Shown: piece after piece, positions 1-10,733 of the stretch
Position numbering within the stretch: the first letter of the stretch is position 1
How the letters are laid out: every line of letters begins with the position of its first letter
Origin: Glebionis coronaria
Taxonomy: Eukaryota > Streptophyta > Magnoliopsida > Asterales > Asteraceae
Direction: 5' to 3'
Length of the DNA stretch: 64,000 bases
Assembly: GCA_025667525.1 (NCBI GenBank)
Contig: CM046879.1
Location: 392,049,039 to 392,113,038, forward strand
The notes under the pieces: generated by a model
What the model was told of the DNA's origin: nothing
The model's database searches: none
Seen by the model: only the letters and a program-made list of their open reading frames with translations
Made by a program: the position numbers and the translations under genes

Positions 1-960
1 AATAAGCTACGAATGCAAAACTTATCAAAACACTAAATAAGCAAAATTTATACAATAAACTTTTAAAAAGATTAAACTTTTACGAAAATTAAATCTAAAT
101 AAGCACAAATTTGATAACTTTTAAAACACTAAAGAAACAAACTTTGTAAAAATAACTTTAAAAAGACTAAACTTTTAAGAAAACTTAAAAGACAATAAGC
201 TAGATACGAAATAACCCAAAAATCATAACAAGCTTAAAGCTTAAATCGTATAAAAACATAGATTGGAATAAAAAGATGAACATATTAATCAAATAAGCAA
301 TAAGATTAAGCAAAATGCATACTTAATCCAAATCAAGATCAAAATCCAAAAACAAGAAAAGTAGAATAAGATGGATAATGAAAAGCTTGATTAAAGGAAA
401 AGATTCAACAATTAAAAGTAAAGATTAAAACTTACAAATTTAAGGTGCAAGACAAGGAATTTAAATTGACAAGAAATTAAATGACATGAAAATAAATGGT
501 GGAAGAACTATGTGTCAAATAGCCAACAAGAACAAAAATGAACTGAAGGTGGAATATATATATGGGAGAGTGGTACGTGGTTTGGTGGAGTTGTTGTTCT
601 TTCTTTTCTTTTCTTTCGTCTCGTCTTTTAATTAAAGTCTCGACTTTGGCTCGGGATTTGTCGATAAAATCTTGAACTCGTCTTATAATTTCTTCATTTA
701 TTAGACTTGGGTTCTTCGACTTGTAAATCTTCCGTCTTTGATCCTTTTCTTCAATAAGTCTTCAAAATAGGGCCACTGACTTCCAATCTTTTGAACTCTT
801 GATCTTTTGACTTCGTCTTTTGTCTTTTTCTTTGATAAAAGCCCGTGAAAGCCCGTGTTTTCTTCCCTTTTCACATTTTGGTCCTAAATCACAACAAAAA
901 CACAAACCACACATAATTCCGACATTTACGACATAAAATCACATTTTGGCTTGGTTATTA
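1..960 (-). repeat. AT-rich tract, possible minus-strand LTR fragment
   Basis: No gene is visible here. Read on the minus strand, about 960-560 is purine-rich with many GAAG/AAGAC runs. It is followed by a TATA-like stretch at 554-563 and then a T-rich leader, an order seen in plant gypsy LTRs. A short stretch near 640-650 resembles part of the minus-strand LTR near 60450 (shared AGCCAAA, TCGA). Neither end has recognisable LTR termini, so calling it an LTR is an inference. It could simply be unannotated AT-rich DNA. Confidence 0.25.
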
Positions 961-1124
961 TTATAATTAAGTGGTAAAAGGATAAGTGTTTTCACACTTA
1001 TTAACAATATATTAAGTAGTAGCTCGTAGTCTAGATATCTTTATATATATCAAACAAGGAAAAGCCTAGTCCATGCTTGTATGGCCGGCCCAATTGTAAG
1101 CCCAAGCCCATCTTATGGGCTTGG

Positions 1125-1132
1125 TATATAAA
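1125..1132 (+). promoter_or_regulatory. TATA box of LTR-like segment
   Basis: TATATAAA is followed within a base by a perfect 8-bp inverted repeat (1133-1154) and then by a CT-rich leader. This fits a Pol II core promoter inside an LTR, but it is only a sequence match. Confidence 0.4.
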
Positions 1133-1213
1133 CCCTCTCCTTAGATGGAGAGGGTGTTGGTTCACATATCTTTACCCATAGTAAAAGTGTGTTTTCATAC
1201 TTTCTCTCTAAAA

Positions 1214-1237
1214 GTGTGCGTGTGTGTGTGTGTGTGT
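1214..1237 (+). repeat. (GT)n microsatellite
   Basis: About 24 bases of alternating GT with one GC interruption lie in the pyrimidine-rich leader of the LTR-like segment. Confidence 0.9.
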
Positions 1238-1299
1238 TCTTACCATATTTCTATCTCTTTCTCTCTCTAAACATAAGCATAGATTTACAATATCCTACA

Positions 1300-1575
1300 G
1301 TAAATATACGATTTTCTATAATACATATACGTATACGTAAAACCACTAAATCACACCATCCTATTTCATAGTCACTACTATGTGAGCTCATGAACAAGAA
1401 AACATCACACATCGTTTCACTCACAAGGTACCCCATACCCGAAAAACGATTTCCAAACCACACCCTATTCACACCAAAAGACACATAAACACATAAACAC
1501 ATAAAACACATAGTCACACATAAAATAACCTAAAAATAAGACTAAGTGACGAACCTCAAAATCATGGTTGTCACA
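1300..1575 (-). mobile_element. Element G truncated 3' LTR (gypsy)
   Basis: These 276 bases match 8641-8907 at high identity, including the terminus reading TTGTCACA on the plus strand (TGTGACAA on the minus strand). Beyond 1300 the similarity stops abruptly, so about 2.3 kb of the 2.57-kb LTR is missing here. A purine-rich stretch on the minus strand (TAGGAGGTTGTGA) lies immediately inside, at 1576 onward, as expected of a polypurine tract next to a 3' LTR. The element therefore runs on the minus strand. Confidence 0.8.
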
Positions 1576-1929
1576 TCACAACCTCCTAATACAAGTGTCG
1601 TCCCGAGATTTACTCCTTAGGATCAAACATACAATCAACAAATCACGTGAGGATACTTGTTCTAATTGAACTCCTCTCATTACCATGTGTAATTTAGTCC
1701 AGGTCTCATCTTACCACATATACTAACCAACAATATTTAAATTCATTCCCAAACTCCTGACCTCACAGCCCATAAGTCTCACAAATGACTCTTTGATAAA
1801 TCGAAGACTCTTATTAACACAAATCTCGAATAACCATACATGCAAATATGCATTCTCAAACAACATTTCCCAATCTTAATACATGAAATATATCATGTAC
1901 ACCACTTAATTCCCCAGGTAATTCTTTAC

Positions 1930-2420
1930 CCATAAGTTATTGGTCCGATCTTTCCAAAGATCATAAATAGACTTACAAAACTCGACATCAACTTTTACCT
2001 TTTTACGAAAATATACCACCCGTTACTATGGGTGAAACTTCCTACATCACTTTGTCACTAAACTCTAGTGGTTTCCTCATTTTCAACATATCATCTCTTG
2101 TTGCCCTCATCCTTTCCACAAACACCATTATTATATTAGTAGACTCTTTCACCAATTCTAGTCCACTATAGCGACAACTCACCCTACCCTTCCATATAGT
2201 GCCTCAAATGGCCTTCATCGACTTCTAGTATGATAACTATCATTATATGAAAACTCATATATCGCTAACGAGTTTCCCACATCCCTCTAAATCAGTCACC
2301 CAAGCTCTCAACACGACTCCTATACTTGTAGCAATTTCTCACTTCGTCCATCCATTTCCAATTAGCCGAATATACTCATATCCAATCATGTTCATCAAAT
2401 CCCTTTAGTCCGTACCACAA
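1930..2420 (-). pseudogene. Broken Ty3/gypsy integrase, C-terminal part (element G)
   Basis: Integrase inserts retrotransposon cDNA into the genome. Reading the minus strand across stops and frameshifts gives, in order, a DGRSEK segment (the HPQTDGQSE region of gypsy integrases), AIYEFSYNDSYH (usually LVEFSYNNSYH), a short ALYGR-like region, and RMRATRDDMLKMRKPLEF followed by EVSP. The last part corresponds to the linker before the chromodomain-type tail. The order and spacing match Ty3/gypsy pol. At least three stops interrupt it and the upstream catalytic aspartates were not seen. It is dead, and I place it in gypsy rather than copia because of the EFSYN and KPLEF motifs. Confidence 0.65.
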
Positions 2421-4788
2421 ACCACTTAAAAATTCCAATTTCCTTACAAAAGTGACCTATGATGGTCTTTGACATATTCTTAGTTAGTTCTATCAACTGC
2501 CATCTAAACCCATGCTACAACTACTTCCATTAAATTTTGATAGCTAATTAGTAGCACCCATACACTTCTTTTCTCACTTTCCTCAATAAAGGATTTTTAA
2601 TGATCCTTTATACTCAACTTACTCTTGAACATATTCAGCCCTTTCTAAGACAATTAGCTACATTTCTTCCTTTATACCTACACAATGTCTTACCTTCAAG
2701 GTCATAGCGCTCCTCGTCTCGTCTCAGTTAGACCAAGCCCTCCGTCTCTCATGACACATCACATCTATAACTCCTCATCCCTTTGATTATCGATACTAAG
2801 CCTTCCAATCACACAGTATAGGTCAGTGTCATTCCCTTTTCCACACTACAACAATATTAGCCTACCTTGTGCTTTAGTCTACTCATTAGGATCTACCAAT
2901 ATTTTACCTTCGGTTCTTATCTCAACCTATTTCATTCATGATTTGCATCTATCCACACTTCTTTCTTTTTCCTCAACTCATTCCATACATCACGATGTGA
3001 TGCTTCCCATCTATCAAGTCATCAACACGTCGAAATAACTAAGTAACTTCGCTTGTTTTCCTTACGACCAATTTTCCTACTCCCTCCTAATAGGGATAGA
3101 TTAGAGTTTCACGTGATTCCACTCGATCACACTCTCATCTAAAATCCATATTAGTTTTCATTTGTCTAAACCAAGCTATATTATAAATTCTTACATAGGT
3201 CTCATAACTCTCTTCTTGTCATTTCACCTATCATGTAGTACTTTAATCATAAACTTCTAGGGATACTTGGTTCTATCCATCGAAGGTTCTCCCTAATTCT
3301 TTCACTATCATGTCCAATCAAAATTTCACACTCAATTCATAAACTCTATGGAAATCATTAGTGCATTGGATAATGCATAATTGTCTCTCGAAAGATCCTT
3401 CATAAACACCTTCACTAACCGACCCTCTAATCACTTCTCCACGAACTTATTCAGCTCCAGCTTCACTACTCATCCCTCGATATTGATTGAAAGAAATTAT
3501 ATCTTTGTGTAGTCACTCGACTCTCCTTGTTACTTCTACGAGTTCTTAATCTCACATGTTATGTAGTCACTCCATCACAATCCATTGGTTCAGCTCTTTG
3601 TAGCTCCACTCTGGTACTCGATTTGTCCTTCTTCGTCACGAACCATACAGAGATTCCCATCATAGTTCTTGTCACCTTTCCAGTCCTTGCAACTTATGTG
3701 ACTCCTTCGAAGTCTCTTGCATCCTTCTTGCAGTCGGCACGTAGTCCTTTCAGCTTCTTGCTTCACTATCTATCTCTTCACGCACTCCTTCTCGTCTCCA
3801 TGATCTTACCTAGGAACTTCACACTACGCAGTAGCTTCTAACTTCAACTCATCTAACACAATATTTCTAAAGGTACTTCAACCCCTCAATGGCTCACTCT
3901 TCCTTACTTGTTTCACTTCACCGTTCATCAGCTTCCTACCAATCATTCTTTCACATCCATGTTTTCCTTCGCGTGTCTAGTACTACCTTGCCTCCATAAC
4001 TATACCAATTCCCTTGCGTGTTATTTTCTCAATATTTCCATTAGTAGAAACTTTCTACTCTACTCTCACATCCGCTAGTACTTTCATCAATCTCCTAATG
4101 GTACTTCAACCAACTTCTCATAGCATGACATCTCGTTGCCATGACCAGTCAACTAACTTTACTTACTCCCTTATTCACGTAACCAATATAAGTTTCAAAA
4201 CTCCACAAATCTTAATCATTCCTTCAACACAACATTTAAACCAAAATACATCTCTCCATTCTAATATCTAACCATAAGTAATACTAACCAACTCTATCAT
4301 CTCATCCTAACATTTTCACAACCGCATAACTAAATCAACCATGACGTGTACCAAAAGAATTCCAAACAATCGTGTCCCAAAATAAATATAGGGTAAACCG
4401 AAAGATCAACCATAACGAACCCTAGCCAAAACAACTGAAAACAAAACAATGTAATCCGAAAGATCAATGGAGTGTGCCAACAACGAAAAAATTAGACTCG
4501 TCACAATTAGTATTACCAAATTTCAATACCTTAGAAAATTTTAAATTATCGTCCTAATTAGTTACTTCTCATAAGAACCAAACTTTAATACTACTAAGAT
4601 CAATCATACTCATTTTAAACCATAAACTCATCTTTTATCTTCCTTATTTTATCAAAGATATCTACTAGTTAGTATACTACAATCTTATTCTAACCATTAT
4701 CTTGTTTACTCATATTAAACTTATTTCACTTGTTATTATGAAACCAATACATGTTTATAAAATATAGTTTTTTTTCATTTTATTCTAT

Positions 4789-4806
4789 ATTATTATTATT
4801 ATTATT
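4789..4806 (+). repeat. (ATT)n microsatellite
   Basis: About six tandem ATT units lie inside the G internal region, flanked by T-rich DNA. Confidence 0.8.
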
Positions 4807-6323
4807 TTATATAATCCATTTAGGCTTGTTATAACTAAAATATTACACGTTTACAACATGTGGCGTTATTATTATCATTATTGTAATAAAATCTCCCTTT
4901 TACTCTTTCTGTCTATTTAAATACTTCTAAAAGTTTAACTCCACTTTTAAGAAAATTATCGTAAAATTCTTTACCCTTTATAGGTACTATCACATGTTAC
5001 CTAGAAAACTAATCTATTCATTGCCAAGAAATTTTTTTTTTAACTTACTACCAATAAACTTAAAGAAAAGATTTGTAAGTCAGGATATCATACCGTACAC
5101 TTACAAAGTATTTTCAAAAGCATTTTCCTTTAATTAGCTAGACTCATTTGCAAGAAAATTTGGTAGTTCTCATTAATTAAAATACATACCCGAATGTAGA
5201 CACACTTCAAAATATTCAAAACGTCGTTGGAACTCCATCAAACTCCAGCACTAATAAACTGTTTAAACATGAGGGAACACTAGGTACGTTCAAGTTATAA
5301 TAACTACTGAACGACCATATATCATAACATAACCTCTACTAGTATATATACATCCACATATATATACCAATTAAATCACCCAAAACATACTCATTATCAT
5401 ACATGTCAAGTCAATCAATCGCGTCATACACTCGTTTTCCATACGAGTAATCACCATCTCACCATCTCACCATGCCACAACAAGGCACAAAACCTATCTC
5501 CAAAACCAACCCATATCGTGTGACCCCATAATCACACAACACGACTATAACCCAAAACATATAACACACTTAAAAAATAGCCATATCATAGGCAACCATT
5601 ACATAAACCCCTATTGTCTACATATACCCAAAATACACATCTCATCATATACAAACATGTACTAACCCCTTTTTCATGCAACCATACTTGGAAGGCCATC
5701 GGTGTTGTGGCACATATATAATTACCTAGGCCTCCATAACTATAGATGCCCCCTTTCACCTATTTACTCCCTCCTATGACGACACTTACAAGAAATTAGT
5801 ACTACACGGAACACATAAGTCTACCACATATCTACCACATAAAATACACTCTATATATATGCTGTATAGGTAAAATAAGGACGTCTCATACGTCAGCCCT
5901 AACTTCATTGATAACTCGAGGCTCAAACGCCAAAATAAATCAATAACAACAAAATATCCAACATTAAAAAAAGATCATAACAATTCAGGCGGAAATTCGA
6001 ATCTACTACTAGTCGTAGACTCAACATCGGTACTATCATATTATTACCTAGCGCACCTATTCTTCTACGCGACATGGGTAACACTAAATAGGTTCCTACA
6101 CTTCCGGTTCATATGTCGCATCAATAGAAAACAAATGAATGTACTTACATATACTATATCTCAATAAGTAAGTATGAAAGTAAATAAATATCCTAAACGA
6201 AATTAACACTTAATAACTCCATATACTATAATGTACACATACCCCTATGACACCTACATGCATGGACCCTTAAGCTATAGACTAGGCTACTAGACTAGGC
6301 AACCTAATTCTCTATAACCATTA

Positions 6324-6335
6324 TTTCTGATACCA
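6324..6335 (-). other. Primer-binding site of element G
   Basis: Minus strand TGGTATCAGAAA begins three bases after the 5' LTR terminus. The first nine bases match the 3' end complement of plant initiator methionine tRNA (TGGTATCAGAGC). The last three have drifted. Confidence 0.7.
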
Positions 6336-6338
6336 TTC

Positions 6339-8907
6339 TGTCACACCCCACCATGGCGGAATATAGGGTGCGACGTATGAATATCATCACAACAATAGCG
6401 TGTCTATAGAGATAACTATATGAAATAGAAATGTCATAAATGGGTGACACAATGTCATGACATAATCTCAAACAATGCAGGCATCTAGGTAAGTAGGTAA
6501 CAGGCCTACCTCGTACCAAAGACATCAAACAACACATATCAAACATATAGGTGTCTAAAAAGTATCACTCATGTAAACATTATATAAAGACTAGGAGGAA
6601 AGGGGGTTCCTCCAAATGCAATCTTAAGCCTCCAAAGCTAGCCACTCCTATTCCTATGCTTAATCACATTCTCACCTGAAAGAGACACTAAAACACGTCA
6701 ACATAAAGTTGGTGAGAGTAATAGGTTTAGACTCCAACGCCAAAATCAAGTCATAAGCTGTTAATAATAACCATTAGTTAAAGAACATATGGACAATGTG
6801 CTACCATTATGCATTAACAACTAACATTCAAGATTAACCGTTCACCACAATTCCAAGGCTCCAAGCCTTACCAATCACTATGGTCCCATAGGCGCCAATA
6901 CACCTATGAACCAATCCCAAGGCCTTGCCTTGTCAACATCCCCTTGGTACTAAGTCAAACCACAACAACTAAGACGGTATGTGTCCCTTGATCCAAATCA
7001 TAAACATAATCAAGAATCACATAGCAGTTAATCACATAAGTGTACACACAAGTCCATCACAAACCATAAAGATATTCATAACATTATTTACAAAACCATA
7101 CAGTGTCTCTTCCATCCCATATGGAAGTCAAAACAATTATACTCATAAAAACATGGGACTGTGAAACTCATATGATCAAGCTTTTCCAAATATTTGCGCT
7201 CTAGCAAAATCTAAACACACAAACATATAAACTCAAGACATGAACCACATACCAAAATGGATCATAAATATATGATGGATATCTAACCTTCTATTACAAC
7301 TTAATCTCATTTATATGCCATAAGCATCCCATTACACCCCTCTATAAAGCCCTTAACCTAGTTAAGTTCATAACCCTTCCCGTTAACATTTAACCCAAAA
7401 CAATCCCGAATTTCATACTCCGTATTATGAGCCAAACGCCCACCAAAACTAAACCACGTTCCTTTTAAATGAATACCCCATAAACGTATATGTGTTAGCT
7501 AAAATCTCAGCCCTTGCCCCAACATCGAAGTTAATTTTAAGTCCCTGATATACAACTTATACTTTCGACTATCCAGATTTTATCGACTTTGAACATATGA
7601 AATGTTTGTTGAGATCAGAGGGTCTTAACCTATCCCATTATCTTATCCCTTCTCCAGGTATTTTATTTAATATATAATCTAAGTCTCATGTTCCATTGAA
7701 GCTCCAATTGAACTCATAAGTGCCCTAAACATCTTAAAACATTAATTAAAAACCCGCTGATTTCAAAACTATTTTTACCTCCAACTGTTGTAACTTGTTT
7801 TTGACCCACTTCCCCACCTCTAATTAATTCTCGTTTCTTGAATTCAAAATATAACTCAAAGAACTTTACAGGGGTACTTTGATCGCATCATAAAAGCTTA
7901 TAGAACTCTAGATATGATCAAAACAATCGACCTTAAATTCTGCCCAGTTTTTAAAAACGATTTTAAACATGATTAAACCCTAATTACCATCACTAATCTT
8001 CATAAAAAACCAAAGTAATCAATTCATATGAACCCTAATCTCACTAATCATAGTAAACTTACAAACCCTAATCCATCATAAGATTAATTACATGATTAGA
8101 TTAATTAAAATCATTAATAGAACAAGGGTTTTGAAGGTTTACCTTAAAAATAAGTGGAAGATCTTTATTTTTGAAACCCTAAATATGCCACCATTGTTGA
8201 TTTAGACCAAGAGGCTGTCTAAGAGAGTAAAAATCTGATATATTTTAATATGGAATGAGTTTGTTCGTATCCTAAAGACCCCCAAACCTATTTCAAGTCC
8301 ATTGGGCCTGTTTTTTGGCTTTTCCTTCTTTCTTTCTTTTAGCCGCCCAACCCAAAACCTCTATTTGACCGACTTTTATAATCCACCTACTGTTATTTAT
8401 TCGTAACTAAACTTAGTGGTACCCTTAGGTTACCTAGGGGCCACAAACCGAAAGCCTTACGTTAATTTTTCGACTTTTTACGCGATTACTGTAAAAATAC
8501 GTAAAATACATAATTTTATGAAAACTGTTAAAATATGTTAGTGACTTAATAACTAAGTCTAAAATAACCTGAAACTAACCCGGAAATTATTCCCGACACT
8601 AAATCCTTAGTCTGAGACCTCTAAACGCTAAACCCTCGCATTGTAAATATACGATTTTCTATAATACATTTACGTATACGTAAAACCACTAAATCACACC
8701 ATCATATTTCATAGTCACTACTATGTGAGCTCATGAACATGAAAACATCACACATGGTGTCACTCACAAGGTACCCCGTACCCGAAAAAGATTTCCAAAC
8801 CACACTCTATTCACACCAAAACACATAAACACATTGAACACATAGTCACACATAAAATAACCTAAAAATAAGACTAAGTGACGAACCTTAAAACCGTGGT
8901 TGTCACA
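6339..8907 (-). mobile_element. Element G 5' LTR
   Basis: This 2,569-bp LTR has termini TGTGACAA and GGTGTGACA on the minus strand. Its 3' part (6670-6720) contains the CACCAACTTTATGTTGAC segment and a pyrimidine tract ending TTTCAGG that also occur in the LTRs of E and F. The right end abuts copia integrase sequence at 8908, so G probably inserted into that copia element. The left target copy is lost with the truncated LTR, so no target duplication can be shown. Confidence 0.75.
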
Positions 8908-9477
8908 TTAAAACATTTAAGGAATTTCAAAATGAAGTGGACAACCGACTCGGCAATAAAATCAAGGCTCAATCCGATCGTGGAGGCGAATACATAAGTT
9001 TTAAGTTTGTGGAACATTTGAAGAATATGGCATTGTGTCGCATCTCACACCTCCCTACACGCCTCAAAATAATGGAGTGTCTTAAAGTTGGAATAGAACT
9101 TTATTGGAAATGGTTCGTTCCATGTTGAACTAAACTACTCTACCAAAGTCCTTTTGGGATTATGCTTTAGAGTCTATTGCGCACATTCTTAATATGATTC
9201 AAACCAAGAAGGTCGATAAGACACCATATGAAGTATGGCATGGGAAAGCTTCTAAGTTGTCTTATTTGAGGGTTTGGGGTTGTGAGGCTCTCGTGAAGCG
9301 GGATGCTCCTGAAAAATTATTAGATCAATTAAGTGCATTTTCGTAGGATACCCAAAGGAAACAATGGGCTACTACTTCTACTATCCACTTGAGAAAAAAA
9401 TACTTGTTGCTCGAAACACTAAGTTCTTTGAGACAAGTCTCATAGATGAAGAAGCAAGTGGGAGTATTGGCGACTTA
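8908..9477 (+). pseudogene. Broken Ty1/copia integrase core (element Z)
   Basis: Reading across several stops gives KTFKEFQNEV, then IKAQSDRGGEYIS, which carries the second catalytic Asp of the D,D(35)E integrase core, then a degraded ERRNR-like region. Further on come KKVDKTPYEVWHGK- and GYPKET-like segments typical of copia integrase C-termini. The N-terminal zinc finger and first Asp are missing, because the left edge at 8908 is exactly the end of element G. Stops follow at 9124 and at several later positions. The frame shift after the SDRGGEY segment leaves no usable product. This is the upstream part of the pol region continued at 9538. Confidence 0.75.
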
Positions 9478-9537
9478 TAACTCGTCGAAGACGTAGGTAC
9501 ACTGCCTTTTGGTAACACTAGCGAAGTACGTGATGAA

Positions 9538-10733
9538 GTTCCAAATGAGATTATTGAACCTCAAAACATAGACGTTCTCGTTCTAAGGTCCGCAAGGAGG
9601 CCTCAAGCACCTCATAGGTATGGTTACTATGTAGATGCTGAGGAGCACGACATAGGTGATCATGGTGAGCTTCCTAATTATCAAGCGGATATATCGGATG
9701 CTAGACCTGACAGGTGGCTTGAAGCAATGAACGTGGAAATTCAATCCATGAAACATAATCAAGTTTGGAATTTGATTGATCTTCCTATGGGCGCAAGAAC
9801 CATAGGGTGTAGATGGCTTTATAAGATAAAGATCGAAATGGATGGCAAGATACATACCTATAAGGCTCTTCTTGTGGCGAAAGGGTATACTCAAACCTAC
9901 GAGCTAGATTATGAGGAAACCTTCTCTCCGGTCACAGACGTTAGAGCTATTAGGATTCTCTTAGCCATACCAGTGTTTTATGACTACAAGTTTTGGCAAA
10001 TGGATGTCAAGATTTCCTTCTTAAATGGTCACCTTAGTGAAGATGTATACATGGTGCAACCTGAAGGTTTTGTTGATCCAAAATATCCCAGTAGAGTCTG
10101 TACGTTGCAAAGATCCCTTTATGGTTTGAACCAAGCTTCTAAAACGTGGAATAAACAGTTTGATGAAGAAGTTAAAAAACTTGATTTCATTCAGAATCCC
10201 GATGAGCCATGTGTATATGTCAAAGCTAGTTAGAGTAATGTAGCATTCCTAGTCTTATATGTGAATGAGATATTACTCATGGGAAATAGCACTTCAATGC
10301 TTCAAGAAGTGAAAACTTGGTTGAGCAAGTGTTTTTCCATGAAAGATTTAGGTGAAGCTACATATATTCTTGGATTATGATCACACGAGATAGATCTAAC
10401 TGGATATTGTCTTTTAGTCAAAGTGCTTATTTTGATAAAGTTCTAAAGAAGTTTAGAATGGATAAATCCAAGAAAGGATTTGTTCCAATGCGAGAAAAGT
10501 TGGACTTAAGTAAAAAGCAAGGTTCCATCACACCTAATCAGGTGACACGCATGCAGGGAGTTCCTTATGCTTCGAAAATTGGTTATATCATGTATACGTT
10601 AAGATACACTAGATCTGATGTTGCGTTTGCGTAAAATATGCGTAGTAGATTCCAACATAATTCGGGTGAGAAACAATGGACTACTGTTAAGACCATTCTT
10701 AAGTATCTTAGGAGTACTAAAAGACATGGAACT
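9538..10733 (+). pseudogene. Broken Ty1/copia reverse transcriptase (element Z)
   Basis: Reverse transcriptase copies element RNA into cDNA. Positions 9727-10233 read as an almost complete copia RT domain: VWNLIDLP, YKALLVAKGYTQ, ETFSPV, WQMDVKISFLNG, EDVYMVQPEGF and SLYGLNQASKTWN, in the family order. A stop at 10231-10233 interrupts it just before the catalytic box. The expected YVDD reads YVNE at about 10258, so the metal-binding pair is lost. A frameshift near 10377 leads to RDRSNWILSFSQSAY and then the PYASKIGYIMY region, with another stop near 10633. The frame breaks off at KYLRSTKRHGT, where element E inserted (GAACT duplicated). The RNase H part resumes at 26575. Confidence 0.9.

Larger units (their letters stand above)
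1000..1299 (+). repeat. LTR-like segment with TATA box (3' end at 1299)
   Basis: The segment has the layout of a plant LTR promoter: a GGCCCA-rich stretch, TATATAAA at 1125-1132, an 8-bp stem hairpin at 1133-1154 (CCCTCTCC/GGAGAGGG), a CT-rich leader and a terminus ending CCTACA at 1299. It directly abuts the break point of the truncated LTR of element G. It may therefore be the 3' end of an element inserted there, with the rest of G's LTR lying left of the window. The start was not defined and no second copy is present. Confidence 0.35.
1576..6338 (-). mobile_element. Element G internal region, decayed Ty3/gypsy
   Basis: The 4.76 kb between the two G LTRs has no long open frame. Minus-strand integrase fragments survive near the 3' LTR (1930-2420). 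The reverse transcriptase, protease and gag parts that should lie at higher coordinates were not recognised in 2500-6300. A stretch around 5690-5960 resembles LTR sequence of related elements and may be a further nested remnant. The primer-binding site is at 6324-6335, so the 5' end is at the right. Confidence 0.65.

Noticed and set aside
3527..3841. Plus-strand frame of 104 codons
   Set aside because: Hydrophobic shadow of minus-strand element G, with no motif and wrong strand for the element.
1300..8907. Simple segmental duplication of 1300-1575 and 8641-8907
   Set aside because: The TGTGACAA/GGTGTGACA termini, primer site and integrase between the copies show an LTR pair instead.
9583..9894. 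Minus-strand frame of 103 codons
   Set aside because: Mirror of the well-supported copia reverse transcriptase on the plus strand.
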